Positions 1 through 9,956 of a stretch of DNA of 64,000 nucleotides are shown here, in pieces. Each line of letters opens with the position of its first letter. Positions within the stretch are counted from its first letter, which is position 1. The position numbers were made by a program, and so were the translations under genes. Source of the stretch: Coprinopsis marcescibilis (lineage: Eukaryota > Basidiomycota > Agaricomycetes > Agaricales > Psathyrellaceae); the NCBI GenBank assembly GCA_004369085.1, contig ML210300.1, forward strand, positions 1 to 64,000. The letters are read 5' to 3'. The notes under the pieces are model-generated. The model searched no databases. It had not been told where the DNA came from and worked only from the letters and a program-made list of their open reading frames with translations.

Positions 1-260
1 TAATTTCGCAGCTTCCGCTCTTATTCATGGCGCGCCTAATTTCGTAGTGTCTTATTTGTTCCGCCTATCTTATTTTGCGGTGCGTCTTAATTGCATGCGC
101 GCATCTTATTTTGTGGCGCGTCCCAACGATTTTGTAGCATCTTATTTAGAATGTATGCGCGTCTTATTTGGTAGAATATCTTAATTGATTATTGCATGGA
201 TTATCTTATTTCGCGAATCGTGGCACATTTTAATTGCACACAAGTGTCTTATTTGAGTAT
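1..260. repeat. Degenerate TCTTATT-type minisatellite
   Basis: The motif TCTTATT(T), with variants such as TCTTAATT, recurs about eleven times at irregular spacing, often 16-18 or about 30 nt apart. Copies are separated by short GC-rich pieces such as GCGCG. No coding region is visible. It looks like a decayed minisatellite or the subterminal part of a transposon cut by the window edge. Confidence 0.5.
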
Positions 261-294
261 GAGAGAAATGATATTAAGACAAATAATAAGACAC
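244..294. repeat. 10-bp inverted repeat GTGTCTTATT/AATAAGACAC
   Basis: GTGTCTTATT at 244-253 is the perfect reverse complement of AATAAGACAC at 285-294, with a 31-nt spacer. It ends the TCTTATT repeat zone and may be part of a transposon end or hairpin. Confidence 0.5.
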
Positions 295-351
295 GCATTA
301 TCTTAACTTACAGAAGTGCAATTGTCTTAACAAAATGGACTGTGCTTTATG

Positions 352-505
352 GTGTTGACCGTTTGTTCGTGGACACACGAAGACTTGACTTGGGGTGTTA
401 TAAGGTTCTGTTCATGCATTATTGAACTGGGAGTCGTTGCACAGTAGACGACGTAAATGCATGAATAATGCATAATGCTTGGTTGCTGCCTCCAACATCC
501 CGGGA
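352..505 (-). pseudogene. Rearranged fragments of the PLP decarboxylase gene
   Basis: Positions 352-455 match 22842-22945, inside the decarboxylase gene on the minus strand, with 8 mismatches in 104 bases by eye and no gaps. Positions about 469-505 also match about 22083-22119 of the same gene. The two pieces are in the opposite order to the gene and about 15 bp apart, so this is a rearranged, non-functional copy of exon sequence. The longer piece still translates on the minus strand through the LITPQVKSS stretch (exon 2 has FITPQVKSS). It may be captured by a mobile element, given the adjacent repeat zone. Confidence 0.75.
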
Positions 506-719
506 CCACCAGTGACATGTGACAAGCCAATGATATGTCACGGCAAGGCGGCCCGCTGGAGCACCTGAAGGCGCCTGAGTCGCTCTTTACTTCTACCGCC
601 GCCGTGACTAATATTTAACTTGCGACACTCCTCGACGTTGATAACCTTTCGATAACTCCTGACAAGTCTGGAGTCTGACCTTTATAGCTCCAAAGCTTGA
701 AACGACATCAAGTCCCATA

Positions 720-2374
720 ATGTGCGCCCAAGTCCAAACTTGGATCCCTGAATACCACCCAGGTGACTCAATCATCTCGTCAGTAAGCTGATACGGCATA
801 GTTGCTGGCTTTCCTTTGCTGCTCATCGGGGGTATCTCTAACGATCTGACAGGGTTCTAGGTCCTTCAGGATCCGGAAAGAGCACTGTACGTGCCAGAGT
901 AAATTGTTACTCCATTCATCCTTGGTGATGTTGTGCAATTCACCAAGTTCATAAACAACATCATGGGGGAAGAGGTTGCAACTACTCACGGCGGAGTGGA
1001 ACCATGCACTCACCAAGTTCGTGCCTACATGGTCCCTCCAGAACATCCAACCTACGAAAACGTCTTCAAGAAAAGTGGGGGCAGGATTTTTCTCATTGAT
1101 ACCCCTGGATTTGATTTTGGGGATTTCGGACAACGCCTTCAAGAAATCATGCTGCTTTTGAAATCAGCGTGAGTGTCCTCCCCCTCCGAGCTTCGATTCT
1201 CACCCCATACCTTATCCAGCACCTCGAAAGGTGTGAACATTGTTGGGGTGGCATATATCGTCTCTACGCATGCGAATCAGATGGGCAGGAGAAATCGCTT
1301 GCATTTTGAAGTGTTTTCTTCCGTTTGCGGCGAGGAGTTTCTGAGAAAGGTCGTACTTTGTATCACCAGCGGCGATTCCTCCAACCGATCCAACGCTACA
1401 GAGCTCCGCATACAAGATTTCAACTCCACAATCAGAAAGGAAAGACTCACCAACCATCCGGAATGCGCCAACAGAGTCCTCCAGTACGTCGCGGAAACAG
1501 CAGCCCTCGACTCCGGGGCACCGAAGTGGCTTGGCGACGGTGCCAAAACTACTACGCAGACCCTTATCAGCAAAGTCATGAGCTCCGAATATGGGGTGCC
1601 GGCTCTTGGGCGTCTGTTTGGTGCGCCACGTCAAGTCGACGATTGCACTCTCGTCATGTATGTTTTCTTTGGCTCCAGATTTTAACAGAAAATTCAATTA
1701 TTTCAGCTTGCTTGGACAAACTGGAGTTGGGAAAAGCTCGGTCAGTCCGACCCACTGTCGACTCGCAATAATTCCCACTTCCGTTCTTAGTTTATCAACG
1801 ATCTCCTAGTAGATAGCCGTGCTATTGTAAACCATGCGATAATGCCAACACGTCCTTCTGTTGACCACTTCAAGGTCCCAACTGCGGACAGAAACTCAGT
1901 CTTAACATTCGTAGAATGTCCGGGATTCAATCGAGAAGATATACCGGATTCGAAGATCTCCGATCTCATATGCGACTTTTTTGACACCTCCTCGTGCGTT
2001 CGTCAACACCCCGCAAATATATGTTCAGTTCCTAACAATACTACAGACCCTTCTCTCCGCAGTCAACAGTTCTGGGAATTGTTTATTTGCTTGACACTTG
2101 GGGCCCCTCTGTGGAGAATCCGGGATATAGGATCTTAGGTGATTCCAGGGTGACCTGTGGGAAGGTATTGGGAGTGACGACCTCTCGACCAGATACGCTC
2201 GAGAAAAATCCATTTAAGGAGCACTCTCTGGTCAAGCATATAGTACAGCAGGGAGTACCTATGGAGGAGTATACATATGACTCGCCGAACTATGCATGGA
2301 ATGTCATTGCACCTGTCCTGGGTGGTACATCAATGACCCTTTCAACCTTCTTGCAACTATTTCGGTCAATCTAA
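720..2374 (+). CDS. Tandem two-domain P-loop GTPase (AIG1-like G domains)
   Basis: Two G domains are fused in one spliced gene. Proposed exons: 720-778, 853-886, 948-1168, 1220-about 1656, 1707-1740, 1791-1993, 2047-2374; all joins keep frame. The start MCAQVQTWIPEYHPGDSIIS resembles the start of the neighbouring GTPase at 2784. Domain 1 has P-loop GPSGSGKST, then FINNIMG, then G3 DTPGFDF, then the strand NIVGVAYIV. Domain 2 has P-loop GQTGVGKSS, FINDLLV, an altered G3 (ECPGFN instead of DTPGF) and VLGIVYLLD. The linker runs QVDDCTLVI into the second P-loop. Such proteins are often annotated in Agaricomycetes only as G-domain proteins. Domain 1 should bind GTP; domain 2 may be impaired. The biological role is unknown. 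The 3' end could hold a further exon. Confidence 0.75.
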
Positions 2375-2783
2375 TTATGCATACGCTCTCTACCTCGTGT
2401 GATATCGCAGTTGAGCATGTTTATAGCCCTTCGGCTCAAGGGAACGTGAGGAGGTCGTGGGGGCGGCAGCTACTCTGTGCACGGTACATTTAGAACCAAA
2501 AATTTTGGGATGTGATCAACGTCAGATCAACGATCAATTCTACAACGGGGAGAACGTGCGCATCTGTACACACCTGACCAGACCAAAGCGTAGCAACTCG
2601 CACACCTTTAGTCCGCGTGTCCCAGGCATCAATAGATTTAGACGCCGCCAGTTGATTCGACTCACCGCTAACACGCTACAGGACTGATCTCCCAAGAACG
2701 CCATCCCGAGAACACCAGGTCTCCCATTTTCGCACTTCTTTGCCTGCCTTGCCTTGTATTTCGCGCTTTTACTTGTCTCGTCG
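2375..2783. other. Intergenic, no gene seen
   Basis: About 400 bp lie between the tandem GTPase and the next GTPase start. Only short open frames without recognisable motifs are present. It probably holds a terminator and the promoter of the 2784 gene. Confidence 0.5.
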
Positions 2784-2929
2784 ATGGACTCTACTTCCAA
2801 AGCAATCGAATACCGTGCAGGAGACTATGTTGTTGTGTATGAATCACGTTTGAATCCTGCATGAAACAAAGGCTGACGCAGATCCCAGTGTTATCGGCGC
2901 TAGCGGGACAGGAAAAAGCTCGGTAAGCC

Positions 2930-2940
2930 ACACTCCTTTA
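2930..2940. repeat. Left copy of direct repeat flanking element 1
   Basis: ACACTCCTTTA, identical to 8896-8906. Its core CACTCCT is the likely target-site duplication, since the trailing TTA can also be read as the start of the element end TTAGTCT. Confidence 0.75.
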
Positions 2941-2952
2941 GTCTCCTAAGCA

Positions 2953-3004
2953 GCAGACCTTTGCAACGGATGATAGTCGATCACATTGCTGAATAAAGGT
3001 CTGC
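2953..3004. repeat. Hairpin-forming repeat near left end of element 1
   Basis: GCAGACCTTT (2953-2962) and AAAGGTCTGC (2995-3004) are perfect reverse complements with a 32-nt loop, 15 bp inside the left end of element 1. A transposase binding site or structural end is possible. Confidence 0.55.
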
Positions 3005-3025
3005 CCTCATTCGTGACAGTTTAGG

Positions 3026-3036
3026 GAGGGGGGTCC
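3026..3036. repeat. Subterminal inverted repeat of element 1 (left)
   Basis: GAGGGGGGTCC, the inverse of GGACCCCCCTC at 8856-8866. The surrounding bases also match loosely (TTTAGG/TTTGGT outside, CTTC inside). Confidence 0.5.
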
Positions 3037-3236
3037 GCTTCGGCCTTTCGGACTGAAAATTGCCAGAACTTGAAGCTCTGAACCTGTCATGTGATGTCAT
3101 GTGACACTCAAAATATTCCATATCTTAGTCATTTTACGGCTATTTATTAAGGAGATGTTCGATCGTGCTACATAATGAAGAGAGAATTGTAATAAAAATG
3201 TATTCAGTACTCGCCCTTGAATATACAGTTCACACC

Positions 3237-6200
3237 ATGTCTTTCATTAACTGGAACAGTGGTACAGGTACCCCACGAAGGCAAGGGATATCTCAAAGCT
3301 CATCCTCGCCTAGTAGCTTCCCATCCCCTGCAAGTGATGTCTTCTCCGCCTCCCCGCAAATCCGTCGCCAAACGCCAGAGGAGAAGGTGGATGAAATCCT
3401 CGCCCTGATACAGGCCAAAAACCTGACCATTGGGTCCTTCCAACACTTCCTGTACCGTCGGTACGAGGATAATGGGCAGCTGGTCAAGCGCACCCCAAGA
3501 CACGATTCAATGCTACGAGCCTTCCTGAATGGCAATTCAAAGCCTCATGTTGGGCGAGTGCTAGAAGATATGTGGCACAATGCCTCAGAGACAGTGTTCA
3601 TGCAAACAGACACCACTGTACCTCAAGGGACTTTCTTCAACCCAACAGTCCCGGTGGACAACCTGCTTCACGTTCGCACGGCAATGACAACATGGGCAGT
3701 CAATCTCACTGCTGAGCTGATGAATAATGAGGGTGAGAGGATGATAGACCGAAGAACAGGCTTACATCTTCGAGCACAGGTCAAAGAAGGTGGTAAAGGA
3801 AGCCGAGAGGAGGAAAGGGTTACCTGGGATGAAGTCAGCAAGTTTTCTATGGCGAACCTTGAATCAACGGCTCGATACCAGGCTCCAATAACTTGGAATG
3901 TGCTGTCATCTTATGTTCACAAAGATGATAGTCCATCTCGGCTCCCAGTAGCCTACCAATTGCGTCCCAAGAACCTTGTGTGTGTTTTGACTGCGAGTGG
4001 GTTTGAATCGCACTAAACTCAGTTGATTAGGGCCTTACACAAGCAGTCATGAACCTCACCTTTCTACGATCAAACCGAGCAAACCGTTTCCAGTTGTGCT
4101 GTGGAATTTGGATGTTCGCAGTTATGGCATCCAAGACAATGTTCCGGGTTGAGAGCCGCTTGGGGCTGACAGTTGCAGACTCGACTGTCCGCCGTGCCCT
4201 GGAGAACATGTCAGGGAGTCAGCAACAGCAGTTCAAACAGGCTCATGAAGTTGGCTCAACAACTCACTATTGGGTTGTCAGTGACAATGTGCAAGCATAT
4301 GCCAAAAAACGCGATCATCGAATGGGTCGCCCAAGCGAGATGGTCCATGGGATGGCTGCCACGGCTATCGAGATGGAGGGGGTTGCCCCAAATGCGTTCG
4401 ACTTGAAGGATCTTTTGAACCGGCAAGCTGGAAAGGAGCGAAAGAAGTTAACGGTTGACCTGATTATGGACGACATCGACTGGGCTCACCTCGACCATGT
4501 ATCAACCTTCCAATTCGTTCAAACCCTTGTCAACTTTGTCCCTTGCCTACAGGTCTACCGTCCTCAACTACACGAGTTTACGGCGACCAAGCTTTGCAGG
4601 GTTGCTCGCCCCACAGGCTACCGGTCCAAGGTTCACCCCCTGGCAACCAACAGTTCCAACGAAATCAAGGTACAGGAGCTGAAAGACGCTATCATCGACT
4701 TTGCAACGCAGCTTGGGATTGACAACGATACCATCAACAACAAATGTTGGCCATTCTCGGGGGATGGCAAAACCTTCCAAGAGCTCCACCGAATTCGCAA
4801 GTATTCATCGGCGGAGCCAGAAGACTTTGATTCGTTCCGGTGGATGATACCTATGCTGGAGATCTGGCATACAAAGTGGACTGACATGAGCAGGATTGTC
4901 CGGGCACACTGGGGATCACTCACCGATTCCTCATCACTTTTGTACCTTGCCAAACTTGCAGAATGCCCCACACCGCCGAAGTTGAACAAAGTTGACTTTT
5001 ACGATGGCCAACACATGATCAACTTGGCCCTTGATGCTCGTATTCTCAACTGCTGGGAGTAAGCCTGTTTCGCTTTTTCCGAAAGATTAGTGTCTGAAAC
5101 TCCTGATAGGCAACACTTTGAGACAACAGACCTAGTAAAACATTTCGAACAAGCGGCAAACATTCCCAAATTCGAAGAATTAACAGCGGGTGCATTGAAG
5201 CTTGCATTGGCTCATGCCACGACAAGGGCTCACCAAAACGCTCTGAATCCAGAGGGTTTAGCGAATGGTCCAGGCTTCCCCATTGGTCAACCATGGCCTG
5301 AAAAGCCAGCTGAAGATTCGTTAGCTCAAGAACCAGAACCACCGATAAAATCAGATACAGTACCTCTGCCGTTCCCCAAAGAGCAGTCCAAAGGCGACAC
5401 ATCCTTGGCAAACGGGGCCCTCTTCATGCGAGATGCCATTTGGTGGCGTGAAGTCTGTCTTGCCGTTGCCGAAGGGGACACAGGTCGGGTGCTCGAGATG
5501 TTCAAGGTCAGCTGAATTATGAATCTGGCATTGAGAAAGGACTTACCTGAAGTCAGTTGTGGATATTCACATTTAGTGGAAGCGGAAACCCACTATACTC
5601 GTCATATCTCCTCGAGATCTACTGTAACTTCAAGTGGGAGTTTTCGCCAGCACTGAAGGAGGCATTGCTGATGTATTGGCTGGTCAACTTGAGTGGCTTG
5701 CCAGGGTGCTTCATCGAGCTCGACTTGATGCAAGAGCACTTCAATTTCTGGCTTGAAGAAATGGTTCAGCACAAAGGGAAAGAGTTTAATGACTCCTTCT
5801 ACCGACGAGTGGTCTCGATGAATGTCCATCGATTCCTACTTCTCAAGGATGAGATGGAACAGGCAGTACTTCTCAAAGCTCGGACCAAAAATCATTCAGA
5901 TCCACACCTCGACAACGAGCTTAACATGCTCTTGAAACATTTGCGCAGAGAAGAACTAAATAAATTCCGAGCAGGACGCACCGAGGGATTCCAAGCCAAA
6001 GATAACTTCTCTGATGGGTTAAACACTCTCGAGGCGGGGAAGTTGAAAGGGTTCATAAAAAGGTTGCTGGTATATTCAGATCGCTTGAGGGCACATGGGT
6101 ACGGGGACGGGCAAAACTCTATCGAGGAAGAGGATTTTGAGGATGACCTACCCGATGACGAGGAGTTAGAAATCAACAGAGAAGAAGAAGACACAACTGA

Positions 6201-6267
6201 TTCACCTTGTGTTCGAATGGTTGCGGTAGACGGAGAGCTCTATGTTGCACCATACTGTAAGTGCTGA
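3237..6267 (+). CDS. DUF6589-domain protein of element 1
   Basis: Proposed exons 3237-3981, 4047-5058, 5110-5506 and 5557-6267 join in frame, giving a protein of roughly 950 residues. I recognise the DUF6589 family of basidiomycetes from family-like stretches: EKVDEILALIQAKNLTIGSF near the N-terminus, SDNVQAYAKKRDHRMGR and LEIWHTKWTDMSRIVRAHWG in the middle, and LWIFTFSGSGNPLYSSYLL and LMQEHFNFWLEEMVQ toward the end. The tail is acidic (EEEDFEDDLPDDEE). The family's biochemical function is not established to my knowledge. Its position inside a mobile element with a helicase suggests the recombinase or transposase (inference). An in-frame ATG at 3198 could extend the N-terminus, and the last codons could be altered by one more intron at 6257. 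Confidence 0.85.
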
Positions 6268-6287
6268 AGCCATTCAGTGACGAGCAT

Positions 6288-8686
6288 TCAACTCACAATC
6301 TTTTGCCGCTTTGCGGACACTTCAGAACCTGTCATATTCTCCTTGTTGGCACCTCTGTGCCTCTTTGGCTGTGGTAGCGACTTCGTGAGGGCAGTAGCAA
6401 GGCAGGGAGGATCATCGTGGTCATCGTCTTCTAGTACATCAGGTATGGGAGCTTGCACCTGTGCTGGAAGTCGGATGACGAGCTTCTTGCTGGCTTGCTT
6501 AATTGCTACAGAAAGTATAAAATGAATAGAAGGACCACAGATGTTGAATAGAACAATACCTTTATTGTGTGCCTGTGTTGCCGCCATCTTGGCATTCTTG
6601 TCAAGTCGGACCTGGTTAAGCCATCCGTCGTACACCTGGATAAGTTGGCACAGGTGCTGGTATAGTGCGGGTCCATCGTCTTGAAGATAGGCCCAGCCAC
6701 GCAAGGTGTCTTCCATGACCGTGTATGAAACGAAATAGACGAAGTTGTCGGTGATGGTCGAGAGGCAGATTCCTTTCCAAAAGCGTTGCACAGGGCCGTG
6801 ACGAGCCTCCGCCGTTGTCTTTGCTTGCCATCTTTGCCGTGCGAAGTCATTGAGCCATTCGACGAGATTTGAGACATATTTCTTTGGAATAGACGGGGGA
6901 AGGACAGTCGGCCGAGGATCTTGTCGTGGTGCAGGTGGCAAAGGAAGGGATGTGAGTTCTTCGCCCAGACTAGCTTGGTTGGTATCAATTGCTGGTGTGG
7001 GAACGTTGGGAGAAGGCGGTGATTCGGGAACATCACCGGCGGTGACAGATAGCAACCATGACCATGCAGGACTACAACTGCTGCAAAGCAATCGATGTTC
7101 CATCTCTGCACAAGAACGGGCTCCATCCGTGTTAGGGTCACCAAGCACTCGGTTCTTGTCGCGCTCCAGGCACAGGTGAAGAAGATGGCTTATGAGTATG
7201 GTCCTGAGGTTTTGCTCCACCATTGCCCCTTGACCAACTTTCCCTTTGCCCTTGGGATGTCCGGCACTCCCGAGCAGGACTAGCTTTTGATAGATGTCAT
7301 CTGCAGCCTTCCGTGAAAGTCCCAGGTCATCCGCCTCTTCGCCACTTTCGGCCGTCCTGGTTTCGTCGTCTCGTTTGTCGCTGGTGTCGTCCACTTCACC
7401 ACAGTCATCGGCCCTTGGTAGAACCTGTCTGACCGGAAGCAAGGGCTGGATCTCTAAATTGAGGCTGTTGAGAGTCGATACCGGCACGTAGGTGATTCCC
7501 ATCGAGTCAATTCCACCATCTCTCCCACAATGTCCGTTCTGCTGAACAAGGGCTTCCATTGATTCCGGAAGGCCTAAGTTGATCGAATACTGGATGTTCT
7601 TGAGGTTCATTCCCATGCCGAATGCGACCGTGGCGACAATGACCGAGGTTTGCAGGTTGTTTGCAAAAAGCGAGAGTGACTGTTGGTTGTAGCCGCCGGA
7701 CGTGATGCTGCTCCACACGCGGACGGAGTCGTACTGTTTCGCAAGTGGGTATTGGCTCCAGCCATATAAGGCAACCCTCCACACCAGATCGAGGCTGGCG
7801 CAGAAGACAACGGCCTTGATTCCTGGCCGAAACAACCATGAGATATCGGGGAATTGCGTTGCAGTTGTAAGTGTATGCGTGAGCTTTGAAATCACTGTGC
7901 GAATGTTGGGGCGCTGGACAGAGAGTCGAATCGTTTCGAAGTGGCCAGAGCGCAAGTCGAGCTCTTTGCAGAGAGACGTCATGCCCTCACTCGAGAGGGT
8001 GGCTGTAACAGCCACAAACGCGCAACGATCTGGTAGGCGCCGGCGCAGAAGGGCCATCTGGCGATAAGCCGTTCGGAAGTCCTGCGACCATGGTACCAGT
8101 ACGTGGGCTTCATCAATTCCGAGCAGGATGAGGTTGTTGCGAAATGTTTCGTCCTTGAGGATGGTGTCCAACGACTTCGAAGTTAGCCTTTCAGCAGATA
8201 TGAATACCATTGAATATTCGCAACGCCGAATGCTTTCGAATATATTGTTGCCTTTCTCAGATTCGGTCTTGATTGTTTGCGCATTTACGGATACAGCCTT
8301 TATCCCAAAGGCTTCCATCTCTTTGGCCTATGCCATTGTTTGAGCGTGACTTTGGTATAGTAATACGCAATACTCACATGGTTGTTCCCCAACTCAATCA
8401 GAGGTGTGACCACTAGCACCACTGGCTTCTCTGGGATTTTGGTCGGGATCTCTGGATGGGGGTTCCTGTAAAGATATTGGTAGACGAGTAGTAAACAGAA
8501 AAAGACTGCCGTTTTGCCAGAAGACGTCGAGGCTACCAGGACAAGTGGTCTGTTGTCAAGAAGGGTGGTAGTTGCATCGAGTTGAAAAGGGCGGGGTCCT
8601 GAACTCCATTGGGGGATACGGGCCTCCAAGATTCCTCTGACTAGCGCGCGGTTGGTTGGTTCAAGCCACGAAAACGAGTTGGTCAT
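6288..8686 (-). CDS. RecQ-like DEAH-box helicase of element 1
   Basis: Exons 8378-8686, 6560-8327 and 6288-6505 join in frame; the second intron is 54 nt. Motif I is ASTSSGKTA, motif II GIDEAH, motif III VTATL. Helicase domain 2 includes TSVIVATVAFGMGMNLKN and ends in LVQQNGHCGRDG. The usual RecQ motif VI is QxxGRxGRDG; here the first Arg is His. The N-terminal half is a superfamily 2 core. The C-terminal half (from about residue 430) is not recognisable and includes a proline-rich linker and a basic tail with KRQK. The product probably unwinds DNA for movement or repair of element 1. Its stop lies 20 bp from the DUF6589 stop, so the pair is convergent. Confidence 0.85.
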
Positions 8687-8855
8687 AGAAGAACGATGAT
8701 ATTTGGTATTACATGGTTGGATTCGTCGTTGTAGTACACTCTACGCCATACCCGATCGTTGAATTAGCTTGGGCGCATTGGACAACACGTGTCCCTATCA
8801 CCTGACTTTTTCGGATTCTTCGGTGCTGTCGACCACTTCCTAATTAGGTGAAGAT

Positions 8856-8866
8856 GGACCCCCCTC
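8856..8866. repeat. Subterminal inverted repeat of element 1 (right)
   Basis: GGACCCCCCTC, the reverse complement of 3026-3036, lies 30 bp inside the right end of element 1 (88 bp inside on the left). Confidence 0.5.
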
Positions 8867-8895
8867 ACCAAAGGCCGGCAAATGAATCTAGACTA

Positions 8896-8906
8896 ACACT
8901 CCTTTA
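8896..8906. repeat. Right copy of direct repeat flanking element 1
   Basis: ACACTCCTTTA, identical to 2930-2940. It lies within the 3' part of the interrupted intron, 37 nt before the acceptor at 8942-8943. Confidence 0.75.
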
Positions 8907-9407
8907 CTTTTCTGGGAAATTTTGAACGACATTCATTGGTAAGTTCATCAACAACGCCCTAGGACATGAACTCGCTGCCGTTGCACATGGGTTGAGCCCC
9001 TGTACTCGCCAAATCAATGTGTATCTGGTCCCTCAAGAGCTGTATGGACAGTTCGGACTGGAGGGACAAATAGATCCGACACGCCGAATAATACTCGTTG
9101 ACACTCCTGGTGCCGAATTTGAACAATTTGGCGTTGCTGGAAAGACAGCGGAGTTCTTAGCAGCAGCGTCAGTCTCGTCATTCTCTCCGACGGTGGTGAA
9201 GCTGAGCTTTATGTGGTCTTTGTTTTTCCAGGGTGGCACGCGGCGCTGCTATTGCGGGTGTGCTTTACACGCTGTCTTCCTCGCGATTGGGAGCAAACGA
9301 CGACTCCAATTTGAGGAGCTTTCTAAAGATCTGCAAAAAAACGAGCCTGCAGAACATCGTTTTCTGCCTTATAAACAATGACTGCTGCAACAATCAAGTC
9401 ATGTCTC

Positions 9408-9614
9408 TATGGCAGGCGTTTTGGCGAAAAATTAAAAACACACACACATTTTGATTTCCATACATTCTTCAATGAACTTAGTCAAATTTACTCAGAAGTT
9501 AGCGAAAGTGTATGATATACCAAATCACAAAAAAACCCACACACTATTTCGAGTGAAACAAAAGACCACACACACACTTTTCGACGCGCCCGGAAATCCA
9601 CACACACTTTTTGA
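9408..9614. repeat. Left terminal inverted repeat of element 2
   Basis: Begins TATGGCAGGCGTTTTGGCG and is rich in short CACACA runs. It matches the reverse complement of 15555-15763 almost base for base. Confidence 0.85.
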
Positions 9615-9956
9615 TGCCCAATAAACTCACAAATACTTTGAGAGCCCAGTGGACCATGTACACACATTCATTTTTCTATTTCTAACCTGAAGCTTGAAGT
9701 TTGAACGTCACGATACTCTTCGTTACTTGCTCAGCCACGGACCGCCCTGTTCCGGTGGCGGACTGGCCGCTGCGTTGTTAATCGATAATCGATGGGACTT
9801 GGACATCGTCGAGACCCGACTGGCTCTTGTCCTCAGCTCACCCTTAATCTAGTACGTTTTATGCAAGCAACAGGGGTTACTCAGTCTGAGTGACACAGTG
9901 TAAGCTCTATCTCTGGACTACTACTGCCCCATTATACAAGTAACCGGAATCCTTCC
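9615..9956. other. Element 2 interior without a gene
   Basis: About 340 bp between the left terminal repeat and the 3' end of the BTB gene. It contains the palindromic-looking ATCGATAATCGAT near 9781. No gene is visible. Confidence 0.45.

Larger units (their letters stand above)
2938..8896. mobile_element. Element 1: DUF6589 + RecQ-helicase mobile element
   Basis: An insertion of about 5.96 kb lies in intron 2 of a GTPase gene. CACTCCT flanks it on both sides (2931-2937 and 8897-8903). The ends read TTAGTCT (2938-2944) and AGACTAA (8890-8896), a perfect 7-bp terminal inverted repeat. The flanking repeat can be extended to 11 bp (2930-2940, 8896-8906), so the exact duplication length is ambiguous. 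Joining the flanks leaves a 55-nt GT-AG intron, the size seen in sibling genes. It carries two convergent genes, DUF6589 (plus strand) and a RecQ-like helicase (minus strand), with ends 20 bp apart. I cannot assign it to a named transposon superfamily. Confidence 0.8.
2784..9407 (+). pseudogene. P-loop GTPase gene split by two mobile elements
   Basis: Exon 1 (2784-2836) encodes MDSTSKAIEYRAGDYVV. Exon 2 (2889-2922) encodes VIGASGTGKSS, the G1 P-loop. Exon 3 starts at 8944 with FINNALGHELAAVAHG and reaches G3 DTPGAEF. Exon 4 (about 9230 on) carries AIAGVLYTLSS and stops being GTPase-like at about 9407, where the left end of element 2 begins. Element 1 fills intron 2 (2923-8943). Intron 2 might still be spliced despite its 6 kb, but the cut in exon 4 should destroy the protein. 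The missing tail may resume after element 2, near 16044. The original gene was probably a tandem GTPase like its left neighbour (inference). Confidence 0.8.

Noticed and set aside
3026..8866. GAGGGGGGTCC inverted repeat as the true ends of element 1
   Set aside because: No matching duplication flanks it, and the TTAGTCT/AGACTAA borders leave a normal 55-nt intron, so the 11-bp repeat is subterminal.
9520..9620. CACACA-rich blocks as a CRISPR-like or simple-repeat array
   Set aside because: Unit spacing is irregular and the whole block recurs inverted at 15555-15763, so it is a transposon end.
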